From contig CABFPE010000349.1 in NCBI GenBank assembly GCA_900660155.1, positions 436,021 to 484,089 of the forward strand: a stretch of DNA of 48,069 bases, given 5' to 3'. A program made the position numbers and the translations under genes. Below are positions 22,941-36,400 of this stretch, in pieces (within the stretch, counting starts at the first letter, position 1; each line of letters starts with the position of its first letter). The DNA comes from Hofstenia miamia. Lineage: Eukaryota; Xenacoelomorpha; Acoela; Hofsteniidae. A model generated the notes under the pieces. That model was not told the origin of the DNA. It saw only the letters and a list, made by a program, of their open reading frames with translations, and searched no databases.

Positions 22941-24370
22941 CTGAAAAATATACAAGTTGGCGAATTAATCAATAATATGAAGATAACATTAATTTTAATT
23001 TTGCATCCAGTAACTACATAAAGCTACTCAAACAAAATTCCAGATCAAAACTTTTTACATGTGTTAAGTATAAGAAAAAAGTTTTAAAGAAATCCTTCAT
23101 TAATGTCGCCATTCGAACCTGGAATTAGCTACCTAAAGAAATTAAAAATATTGAAAAAATGAAATCTTTTAAAAAGCATTTAAAAATCTTCCTTAAGCAA
23201 AAATATATTTCTGGAAAATCATGGCTAGGATACAAATTTTATTAAAATAGCACTATAGTAATTTATCCATAGCCTGCAAGATTGCTTTTGTAATGTATGT
23301 GAATTGTATATATGTGTTTTTGTGAATTTAATGACGCTATTCAGATAAATTATTAGTGATTTAATTGTTAACATTTACTGAATAGAGAATCTCTTATCTT
23401 ATCTTACTGTATAATATCAAGGAAGATGTTCACAAGACCTTTTTATCAATAGTTACTCAATTTATCATAAGCGCTAACACAGAAAAATGCAAAATGAAAA
23501 TCTCTTCTGAACAAAAAACAATAGTTTTTAAAAACTTTGAAAGGCACTTGTTTTAGAAAAAGAAGAAAAACGATGATCTGTGACAAGCTCAGAGACAAAA
23601 TACAATTTCAAAGTATGTCAAATTCATCTACAAAATACGAACCGGTTGGCAAAATATTCTGTTCCTGGTATGTGACTTTATCTTGATAGAGGTCGGAAAG
23701 ACTTGGAAGGTTTGGTGCGCTGTTTGATGCCTCGTTGAGGATGCTGGCAAAATCATACGGAGGAAGATATTTGCGAGAACTCAGAGGACTAGAATTTCGG
23801 TTTTTAATGCGCTCGTGTCGCGACTGTCTATGCGGTGAAACCCCTAAACAGTGAATTAAAGGAAAAACCTTTTCAACAGGAAATCTTACCCCTTACATTA
23901 GAAGTGGAATGAACCTTTTTAGGATGAGTCGAGACGGAAAAATTGTCTCTACCTTTCATTCGTTCTGATGATTTCAATTTCACAGAAGGAGAAGACCCTA
24001 AGCACAAAAACATGTATAAAAACTTTCATAATCTGTTGCTTACCTTTTGAATCATTAAATCATAAATTAAAACTAAGAGGAAATAATTTTTTTATTCATA
24101 TTTGGAAAATAGCTCCCTCTAGGTAGTAAGATTATTTCAAAAATCCGCTACATAGAGGGACCTGAGTAAAATTTCCCATACTACATAGAGGGAGTTTTGG
24201 TTTTTGAACGAAAATTAAACTTTTTGCGATTGCTCGCTAAAAACTCATCAATCCTTAAAATATTTTACATAAAGGTAGAGATACTAAAAGACTATGTCCT
24301 ACAACAATTCAGGAATTTATATGCACAAATCAGCTTATATGGTTATGTTGAAAAAATACATGGAGGGAGG

Positions 24371-24406
<36 letters not shown>

Positions 24407-27103
24407 NATATAACAGAGTATTTGTAAAAATAATCAGCAAAATAATGCACTTAAAATTAAGAAATTACATTTAAAATATATATTGCACATTAGCGATGAT
24501 AGTGTAGCATCTTCAAATAAATCCAGTTCAGTTGAAAATGAAATCAAGATGAACTTTATTTATAAAACCTAAGATGGAGTTCACGAACAACTTTTAAAAA
24601 CACGTTTTTTGAGTATGAACTTTTAGAAATTTTAATGCTTGATTTTTGAAAAAAATGACTCCATTTTAGGTCTTGGATATCAAAAGCAACAGACACCATT
24701 AAAAGATATCATACCAATTTTAAATAGTTTGCCTAAATAACATGAATAAACAACAAAAACGTTAAGTAATAAAGAAATGAGGAATGAATATTTACTTAAA
24801 GTAGTAACTAAACCAGGTGGAAAACCTGAATAAAGAAATTGGCGCAATTTTTCCAAAGATTCTTCATATAAGCACAATCAATTAGCAATTTTCACACATT
24901 TGATGCAATAAATATTTTTGTAATGACGTCATCAAATCTCAAAATTGGGTTATTTCTTTGAAAGAATTAAATATGGGCTTTAACAGTTGGGATTCACTAG
25001 AATTAATTCCCAACTATTCAAACATAATTTTCTTTGTATATAACATACTTTGTTCATACCAACAATACCATACATAAAATGAGCAGATATTTGGAAAATT
25101 GTTATTATAGGAAAATTAGCAAGTAAGCACCGCAACTTTTTCAGCAATAAACAAAAGTTTAATAGGGGGAGGGGTTGGATCATTACCTCAGGCCGAATAG
25201 AGTGCAGAAATTTTCAAACACAAGCTATCTCCATTGTTAGTAAGTTATCTGAAAACGAAGGAAGAGAAAACGATTTTAACATTGTATTAGAAAAAATCAA
25301 AGTTTTTCGAAATTTGCAACTGAACGTCGAGCTGCAGTAATGAATTATTCAATAAAACGAATATGGTTCCTTTATTACACAATTAATCTGAAAAGTAAAC
25401 GTACGGGTTTTAGACGACTTTTTCTTGTCGTGACTGGTCTCCTTTTTGTCGGAAAAACTGTATGTACGCGTTTTGCCACCGACGTTGTTCTGTGAGGCAA
25501 CAGAGCGCAATGGAGATTCAACGGAATGTGGTCGTTTGTTGTCGGCCTCTAGAGAATCAGTGTGAAAACTGCTTTTCCGCAACTGTTGGTTGGCGTTGAC
25601 GTCCTAAAAAACATAGAATGATAAAAACACATTCGAATCAGCATACTGTATTAATCCAAATCCTGCTAGGAGTTTGTGATGACGTAATTAACAAATGCTT
25701 TAAACGCGTATCGAGATATCTAACATTTAAAAAACACAACAGGATAGAAAATTATCTATTCTTCAATTTACGATTTAAAACTCCACTAGATCACGGCCAC
25801 ATTAAAGCCGGCATATTACATGAATTCGGAAATCATAGTTTCTGTAACACTTGGATAGTCTTACTAGACCAAAATAAATAATTGACGGTCGTTGTTTAAA
25901 TAGGCGTTCAAAATTTTAAAAAAATTGATATATTAATAGAAAAATAGTTCATATTTTCCTTCCTTCTGGCATAGAAGGAACTTTTGAAAACAAATTTTCA
26001 ATGTGAGAGCATATAGATGTGCCATATCCCGAGAATTCCAAATGTCTTGAAGATACTTAAAGTCGCATAAACGTTTAAAATGAATTAAATAAAGAATGTC
26101 TTTTGGTAAATGATCTCATACTAACAATAGTTTGAGTACTTCCGTAATAATGTAACTCTGACTCAAATAGAAAGATGGCGCCCAGTTTTTAAGGTTAAAA
26201 ATTATTACGTGAATGTCTTTCGGGGTTCTGGGAATGAAGAATGTGCCGGATTCGTAGCTCGCAGTCTCTTCCCAGTAACGGATTCCTGGGGAAATGTGGA
26301 ACTCCACTTTGAATTTGTCTTCTGAATCGATGTCTAAAATTAAATTATAAATATAATGTTAGTAATAATCTCATTTAAATGAAAAAACATTTATTGAAAA
26401 ATGTTAAGTTATCATTAAGATCGCAAGTTGATAGTAATGGGAAATTTTGTCTTATAATCTAAAGTTCCTTGTAGTTAAAGATGAATATATAAAAGAAACC
26501 CTTTGTAGGATCTTCATAAAGATGGAACACCAGTTGAGAGAGATAATTGAGTTCAGTGACTGCACCCAAATACTTGTCCGCCTCTTGCCATTGCTCGTCT
26601 GATGGATCAAACAGTCCGCCGTAGCGGATGATGTTGAGCAGGGAATGGATATGGCTCTCACTTGTAAAGTACAGACGAGTGCGCACGTGACGATTAGGGG
26701 AAAGTATGTCTTCAGTGTACCTAAATTTAGCAGAATGAACCATGAGAAGGCGATGGAAACATACACTTCTACCTCAAACCATCATAGAAAAAAATAGGGT
26801 TTAGACTGACCGCAATTTTTTGAATGGAAGGATCTTCGCATTGACAAATAGTGACAAATAAAAATGTTCGAACAGCAAAACAAATTTATTCCTACTTTTG
26901 TAATGAAGGTTTCAATTGTTGAAAGCAAGCATTTGCTTTATCTATAATTTTTAGACAATCCAACCTCTAATAAAAAATTGATATGCATTAATGAAGTTGA
27001 AAACCAAATTGTTCTCAAGTTTATTAAGCAATAATTCATTTTTGACGCTATTGACATCATTCCATAATAATAAATACAATCTTCAGAGTTGATGTATGAT
27101 GAC

Positions 27104-27140
<37 letters not shown>

Positions 27141-30100
27141 GTCGTTTGTACCATACTAATGGTGAAACTTCATTACAACGACGAATTCTGAAAAAAATGA
27201 CTGTTACAAACGACGAATCGCCTTTTTGGGGTTTAAAATTGAGGAGAATGCAAAATTTTCGAATTTTTTCAGTTAGTGTATTTAAGTACCCTCTCAACAA
27301 TATATCCTACTTGATTAATGGGTCTAAAAATTTATAATGAAAAAAATTTTTTTTTGCTGGTTTTCACAAATATTCGTCGTTTGTAATTTCTCAGCAAAAA
27401 TGCTTGGATCAACTTCACACCTAGTTCATTAGCTCCCAAATTAAAAACTACATTTACTAAAGTCCTTTAAAGATACATAGGCTATGGACTACTTTGTTTT
27501 TTTTTGAAATTTCCTTTAACAACCCACTATACCGGCATGATCCTATATTTTGGGGAATAATCGTTAATATCTCAGTGAATAATGCTTGGATCGACTTCGA
27601 ACCTAGTTCATTAGCTTCCAAATTAAAAACTACATCTACTAAATTTTTTTAAAGATTTATAGGATATGGTATAATACCTTTGATTACTATGTACTTAACA
27701 ATATTATATGGTTATTGAAGTTCAAGACTTTGCTGTAGCCAAGAAATTAATCAACTATGGAAGGCATTGGCTCTAATAAATGGAATAGGCACTAGTGTAA
27801 TGCATATGATTAAGAAACTGTTAAATTTGCAACTTTATTAATATAAAAAAAATTTTTGATTACAAACGACGAATATTGTTACAAACGGCGTATATATATG
27901 AAAATGATTATAAATGACGAATATAAATTCTGTATAAATTACAAACGGCGAATATATATGTATATATATATATATAATATGATGATAGATCGCTGAAATT
28001 TAACATATAGTTTTCTAAATTAACTGATTTCTGTAGTATTAATTTCAAAAAACCCCACTTCAAGCAAAAGTTGAAATTCAATGTGTGGTTATTTAAGAAA
28101 TATCTAAAAGAAGAAACATTTAGTGAGCCTTTCGTTTAAAATAATTATTACAATATATGAAGAAAATTGTGGGAAATGTAAATAAAATTACGCAGTTTGA
28201 CTATACGCTATCAGTAAACACGATTGAAAAAGATCATACACCGGTAAAAAGCACCTACATGCATATTCAGTTACATTTGTAATGTTGGATACAAGAACAA
28301 ATAATGATTTCAAAGCACAATAACAAATATTTCAACTAAAACTGTCTTCGATATGGAATAATTCCAATGATCAGGTGGGAAGGTCTGGAATTGGGGGTTG
28401 CCTTCTATGGAATAAAAACCGTGGGTTTGTTTAAGTGTTAATAAAGCAATGAGAATAGAAAAGGGGTTAGATCATTAAAATTATAAACAAACAACTTAAA
28501 GCATGCTACGGAACTTACGAACACAATGTCAACTTACTCATTGGTTGAATATTCACTAAAAACTAAATTATAGAGAAAGACAAGCACATGTGCAAGTGTA
28601 CAAATATTAAATCAGAATTCAAAATGAAATGGATGAAATCCTAGAAGGTGTACATTCTCCACACGTCAACATTATTTATGTAATGGAATACATAGTTCGA
28701 GATCATAAACGTTCATAAGGTTTCGACATACATTTCTCAGAGCAAAAAGTTAAACAAGTAGATTGTTATCTAAAACATTTATAATTAAAAAACTGACTAA
28801 AAGGTTTGTACAATAACACAGCAAAAGCTTCAATATTGCGAACAAAGCAACATATTAAACGGTCCTAGAGAGTAATCAGATTAAGATGGTAATGCGGTAA
28901 AATCTCTATATGGACACTAAAAATCAAAATTAGAACACACCATCAATTAAGATTAATTAGTACACTTTCTAAGATATCGTTGAGAATACAAACTGATACA
29001 CTTACACATTGCTTTCTAGAAAGAGCAGCAAATAAAATGTGTTAAAAGTATACTTCAAGAGGAGATCAACAATTAGATATAATTAAAAATGTAAATTTTA
29101 CCACTAGCAATTGCCTTAAAATTTTGTAAATACACATTAGTTATGCAGCCTAAACCCCTACAAACGCCAATAAATTTTCGACCCATTAGACTAGTAAAGA
29201 CCCAATTAAAAACAGTTCTTGTAAACAAATGCATTTCGGAACATGCAGTTTTAAAACAATGTAGAGAATAATGCTTATACAGGGTGAAAGAATAATTCTT
29301 GGTGAGAGTATGACAGGTGTTTGGTTCCCAACAGCATTGCTGTTAACAGATGCAAGCTGTTACAACGAACAGCAACTAAGAGCTGTTTAAAACAGCAAAT
29401 AAAATTTCAGATTTTGACCATTATTGGAATCATTGTAAAGATAATTGCGGCCCCAACAAAAACCATTGATGGAGGGTATCAATTATATTTTATATTTGGA
29501 GACTCATAAATATTCATTTATTATTGTGAATAACTTCCAAAGTGTTGTGTGCTATGCGCGTTTATAACTTTTCTTGCTCCTTATCAACTTCTTGAATGGA
29601 TGATCAACTTTTCCTTTGATATTATATCATTAGATAATTTGCATAGTGATACTAGCAGACGATTTGTTGGCATTTTTACTACTGCTTTTATTCATGTTTA
29701 TATTTATTTTTGTGTTATATGTTTTGTACCTATGTTATCCATTTTAAAATTCGCCTTGAAGTTCCAGTTTATTAGTTGTTTTTAACAGTTTCTTTCAAAT
29801 TACATTGTTTAAAACCAATGTTATTGTCCCTCATTCAGTGGGAAATGCAAGAGGGGGAATAGCCCCTCAAGTCTTCAAAACTGATTTTGATTAGTTAAAT
29901 GAAAAAAATGTGTGGCAAAAAAATTAAAATATTTGAAAAACTAAATCGGGAAATGCATTTTAGGGTCTGTTTTTCAATATCTTCATGTTATCAAGACCGT
30001 CACAAAAAAAACCAATGTACGCCTGTTCATGTCGGAGCCTATTGACGAATTTTATATCCATTCTATCTAAGAAAATATCGAAGATGTTAACAGCAAAAGG

Positions 30101-33100
30101 ATCGCTGTTTGCTGTTAACAGCCTCTTTAGCTGTTAACAACAAATGGGAAGCCCTGCTTATTGCTCAACCCCAAGAAGTAAACCAAATTCAAACAATTCT
30201 TTCATGAAATTTGCCAATAAAGAGAAATAGACATGCGGTTTGAACACTTATAATTTTCAAAGAAGACATGCGAAAAATAAGCAAACAGAATATACTTTGG
30301 ATTTAAGCGGCATGACGCTTCGTCCATGTTTCGCTCCAAATCGGTTTTGATTTTCCTCAAAAGCGGACTGCAGATTCGCTTAGCTATCATCAACTTCTCG
30401 TCTTTTGTAATTCCATATTCCTAAAAAGATGATGGGTTACATGCAACAACTATTGTTTAGTGTGCTAGAAAGCATTAAGACGGACAACTTTGCCGAACAA
30501 CAAAACTCACCTGTGGTACCACAACATCTGCAAGAGCTTTTGAGCACTTGTACAATTCCGTCTGCATTGGAAGATTGAGAGAAGCGTTATGAAGAGTGTC
30601 ATACTTTATGCAGTCATAAATATCGGGGATCTTCGAAATGTCATAGCCGCCGTTTTTCGGTTTAAAATCCTTCTCCAACTTCGACCAACGTCGGAACATC
30701 ATATCCAATGTCTCTCCATTATAGAGTTCTACTTCTAAAAGCCAACAATAAATGAAAAGGAATATTACTCTAAGAAGGATTATCAACTTTAAACAGCCAC
30801 AAGGAATTTAGAAAATAATCATACCTATAGCATCATCGGAAACTGTAAGATCCCGAATAACAGAAACAATCTTCTGAATCAAAGAATAAACGCGGTTGCA
30901 CATTTCCACTGGGTTGCCAATACATGCCAATGAGTTTTTCAATGATTGTACGCCCGTAGGTGCCAACTAAACAAGATTTAGTCTATAAATTACTTGCAAA
31001 AAGCCTATCAATAATCTTGAATGAAATCGAAGTTCCTTACCTGTTCGAAATCATCAGTAGTGAAATTTCGATCAGCAGAAAGAAGCTTGTGGAGTCGTTC
31101 CTTAACCTCTTCTTGTTGGGAAATGGTTGAGTGAGATTCATCATGATCAAGAAGCCCATCGATTTTGGCACATTTAACCATATGAACCATGATTGGTGTC
31201 AATTCACCCTCAAGTGCTAACAAACCCTAAACAAATTTCAAATTGCAAAAATGATTTAAACACAGAAATTTTCATATTTACAATTCTAACCCCTAGATTT
31301 TGAATTTAACCCTATTCTTCACAGGGAGAGGGGTAAATTTACCCCTATGTCAATTTTTAAAAACTTTTTTAAAATGAAATTTGAAAGCTTGGCTGAACTC
31401 TTCACTGCATTAAATTTAGTTTTATACATTCTGTGAAAATTTTAGGGCGAAAGCATTTTTTGTCAAGGAATTATGACTATTTTGTCAACGGTGATTGACA
31501 TTTATATTAATATAAAAAATGACTAAACAAAAACAAAAAATGCTGACATCAGCATCAATAACTACAAATTAATATGCCTTATGTTGTTAGTAGACCTTAT
31601 GATATGTGTTTTGAATAGAAAAATATTGAAAATTGTCCAATAATAACCATTTTGACATAAAACATCTCTTAGCATTTTTACCAAATTTTTTGCAAAAAAA
31701 CTGAAGTCAGCAAAAATTTGTGGAAATTTCATGACAATAGCATTACTATATATAAAATAAACCTGGAAGGTATTTTTACCCCCTACCCCTCCCTCTCCAT
31801 CCCCTTGCGAAACCAACGTACATAAAAAGGGTTGTGTGGATTAGGATTAATGGAATTATGATTAATAAAAATACACGAACCTTCGCAAAGGCTGCAGCGG
31901 TCATTTGCACTCTTCCTTCGTCAGAAGCGTAAATCTTCAGATCATGGCGGAATGTGGAATGAAGACGGAGAAGTCCACTCCCATCCTCGTCTTCCATTGC
32001 ACCACCCGGGTACATACAGCGGAAAGCCTTCCCGAGAGCTTCGCCGTGCACGCGACCCAATGGAGTGAGCTCCCCGCCCCATTTGCATATCAACAGAATA
32101 CTAGGGAGACGATTGCCCATTTCTAAAAGTATGGGTAATTACTTCGAACTACTAACGTTTTGTCAAAGACAGCACAAAACAGTGATGAAGTACAAAATGT
32201 GAAATAAATCACGACGGGACATTTTACTTATCGAATTTTACAACAATGTTACTAATGATTTCACATACGATATTACGAGGCCCATAATTTCTTAGGTCAA
32301 AATTGAGCTGGAATAAAGACCCTCGTATAAGTTTTAGATGCGAACTTCTAAAGGGATTTTATAATACACGGCATTTAGTTGTTGGGTGACTGGAAACATC
32401 GTGAACTTAAATCTGAACATATTTTAAAGGCCTTAAATAGAAAGGTGCTCTGAGAGACAAAACAACAGAATGGTAACAAGCTTAAAGACGACATTCGAAT
32501 AAGTACCAGCAGAATTTTATGCAATGTTGTATGTAATCCGTTGTTCTACAGAAAACACTTATTAAAAAACGCAAAAAAAATTTTTTCAGTTATTAAAATA
32601 TATTCACCGTGATAAAAAAAGACGAACTGACAGATCTATGTCACATGAGTGTAGTCTAGGTAACAAAAACAAATGGTCACTTCCATAAAATTGGCCACGT
32701 CTACGTTCTCAATACCACATTCGAACCATAGATGCATACAATTGGTATCAAGAGGGAGCACCACAGTCTATACAGTATATAAGTGAAGCACGTTGCGGAA
32801 TTCAAATATTGATATATTTCGTTGAATTGGAATGGAGAAATTGTAACAGAAAAAGACTTAAATTACAAAACTTTTGATTGCATTCGTCATTACTCTTCTA
32901 AAAGAGTCACCTGTTTCGTTACACCATTTAATGTTAACAATCAACAGAGTCATATGTGAATGGGACAGCTTTGATAAGTATATTACTAACAAAAACCTAT
33001 ACGTTTGTTAAGTTTGAAACTCGAGTTACGAAGACAATGATTTCATGTATTGCTTGCGATTCCATGACATACGCGGAACTAAAAAATGTGTAAGCATAAA

Positions 33101-33409
33101 CAATCTTTGAAAATGTTCAATTCTATTTCATTCGTGAAATTGGTTAAAATCAGGAAAATATCATTTCTTGTAAAAGAATGTTATTATTTTTTTATATATC
33201 TCACAAATGAACAAGTGTGTTGATTTTTATCATATAGGTGTAAACCGGTCAGGTCAATATTTTATGACCGGATCAGTTAGAACCGGTCCTAAGCTGGTCA
33301 AAAAAAGAATGAGTGATATATATATATATATATATCCTAAACTGGTCAAAAAAAGAATGAGTGATATATATATATATATATCCTAAACTGCTCAAAAAAA
33401 GAATGAGTG

Positions 33410-33440
<31 letters not shown>

Positions 33441-36400
33441 TATATATATATATGGACAGACCGTCCGGTCAACCGGTCGCCAATTTTCCTAGCGGTTTAC
33501 ATCTATGCTTCATCATAACATCGAAGACGCCTACAAATAGTTGATTAATTAGGAACGAATTTCGGTGTTATTTTTTTACCCATGATTCCTGAAACACAAG
33601 CAATACACCTCTATTAAGAGTAATGAAGATTCATTTGGTACAATAAACAAAATGTAATACGTTACCGCCATTACGTCGACCTAAAAGACAAATCACAGTC
33701 TAAAATTTAAGATGCATTTACAAGAGCGGTAGCGCAATTTCAATGCATTCAATGCTCAATCAACATATGTAAACATTTATAATCATCAGAAATATGTGAT
33801 TAAATTATGAGGCCGAAAAAATACCGTCTTCGCTAGAAGATGTTTTGGAGCGAGAACTTATTAAGTACTTCATCTGGACCTTTCGATTGATGCCTGAGAA
33901 ATAGCCATACCTAAAAAAATTCAGTTATAGATGCTAAAAAAGGAATTATTCACACAGGCAACAGAAAAAAGTTCAGTTAAAAATCATGTAATATACATCT
34001 CAAGATATTATGGCAGTTGCGAAGATCTTTAAGAGTCGAAGCGGAAAAATACTGATCCATGCTATGATGAATGCTCGAATCGATCATTGTAATGCTTTAT
34101 ACTACGCTATTGCTGAATATTTACTATCAAAACTTCAGAAGGTCCTAAATCATGCTGCAAGATTCGCGCTGAAAATCTGATACAAAGATCATAACACTCC
34201 AGCCTTGACTGCCATTTATTGGGTACCTGTAAAACAATGTATAAAGTAGATCTTCTATCACATAAAGCTTTAAATTGTGTCGCCCTAGTTCCATTGTTCA
34301 ACTTGCAGAAGGTCAGCAAGATCATCTACAATCAGGGAATATTTAGTGCGAAGAACATCGTTAAAAATTTGTGATCGGGCATTTGCATTGCTGGACCGAG
34401 TATTTGGTCTATGCTGCCACATTATCTGAAAACTGCACCTACTAGTAATGTGTTTAAGAAAGATCTAAAAGAGTGGCTATTAAGACAAGCATATATGTTG
34501 TGATTTGTAGTTATGTTTTAGCCCATTAAAGTTGGCTTCAGCCAATGTTTTTGCTCATAAAAAAATATATTTATTAATATATTATTCTTACTTCTCACAG
34601 CTTCATGCTGGTATCCCTCTCAGCTCGGGGAACTCACCAGTTCCCAGGAAGTCTGAGAGCTTTCCTCAGGAATCTAGCTGTTCCTAACAATGCTGCCTTC
34701 TGTGCTACTGCTCCTCCCCACTTTGGTACTACCACCTCCTCCAAGTATCTCTTATACTTCTTACTAACTGCTCCTAGTGCGCCTACTACTTCAACCTTCA
34801 TTAACTTCTATAGCCTTTCTATTTCCTCTGCCAACTCCCTGTACTTGTCTATCTCCTCTTTCTCTTTGCTTTCTACATTCTTGTCCTTTGATACTGCTAT
34901 GTTTATCACTGCTCTCAATCTTTTCTTTGTCTACTACTACTATGTCTGGCCTCCGTGCTTCTATCATCTTGCTTGTCTGTATGTTGAAGTCCCACAGTAT
35001 CTTAACCTTCTCATTCTCGATGGCTCCCTGCGGCTTGTGCTCAAGCCACTTGTCTCCTGCTTCTAACCCATGCTGCCTGCTCAAGCTCCAATGTACCATT
35101 TGTCCCACCTTGTCATACCTGAACTTATACTCATTCTGCGCCAACTTCTCACACCCTGCTATCAGATGATCTACTGCCTCCGCCTCTTTCTTACATAGCC
35201 TACACTTATCTCTTACTTCTGCTCTTATGTCTATATGCTTCTTCACCCAGTTTGTTCTTATTGCTTGCTAGTGTGCTGACATTATCAGTGCTTCTGTTTC
35301 TCTTTTTAGTTCTGCCTTCTTTAACCACTTGTTGTGTTAACCACATATTTTTTGTGTTCCTCCAGTATTCTCCATGCATTGCCTTCTGCCTATACCTTGT
35401 TTGTCTTTCTAATTCCATCCTACTCTGGTATGCTGTCTTTCCTTCACTCTCAGCTCTTATCTTCCTTAACTCCTTAGTGACCTCCATTAGTGACCCTCTA
35501 GGTTGTGCTTCTACATATTCCTTTACCCTTAGTGCTTCTGCTTCTACAGTTTCCTCCACACTTAGCAGCCCTTTCCCTTCCTTATGCCTTGCTATGTACA
35601 GCCTATCTACATCTCCATTTAAGTTGAAAGCTCTATCTGCTGCTAGTACCTTCCTTGTCTCCCTGTCTAATTCCCTCAGTTCATTCTTGTTCCACCTAAC
35701 TATTCCTGCTGAATATGTCAACACTGGTATCGCCCATGTATTAATTGCCTTTATGCTGTTCTGCCCATTGAATGCTGACTTCTGTAGTACCTTCCTTACT
35801 CTCCTCTTGTATTCTTTCCTTAGCCTCATCTTCATTTCCTCATTATCTGTTCTATCTTTCTCTATCCCACCTAAGTACTTGTACCCCTCTTTGACTTCTT
35901 CAATCTTATCCCCACAACTTGTCCTCAAACCCTCCCCATCCACACACTTGCCTCTAGTCATTGTCACTGCTGCACACTTTCCTAATCCAAACTCCAACCC
36001 TGAATCTCTACTTGCCTTCTCCAATGTCTCCACTTGCTTCTGCAACATCTTCCTTGAACTAGCATACATCTTCAGGTCGCGCATGTACCATAGGTGACTC
36101 ACTGCTCTACCATTCTTCTCCATCTTATACCCTATGCCTGTCTCCTTTAACTTTTCTGTTATAAGTATTAAGCTAACTACAAACAGTAGTGGTGCTAAGC
36201 TGTCTCCCTGGAATATGCCTCGCCTAAACCTCAGCATGTGCCCGTCTATCTCAGTCTGCCACTTTCCCATCTCTTTTCCTAGAAACTCAACCCATTTCTG
36301 CGTAACTCCATTAGCCTCTAACGTCTTCAATACCCACTTATGTGATATGCTGTCATATGCCTTCCTGTAGTCTATCCATGCCATTGCCAAGTTTGTCTTC

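Noticed and set aside
29321..29785. Two short plus-strand frames (62 and 78 codons) in intron 15
   Set aside because: No motif, AT-driven hydrophobic composition, and they lie in a probable mobile element.
35252..36097. 281-codon plus-strand frame rich in Leu, Ser and Phe
   Set aside because: Exact antisense shadow of the LINE reverse transcriptase.
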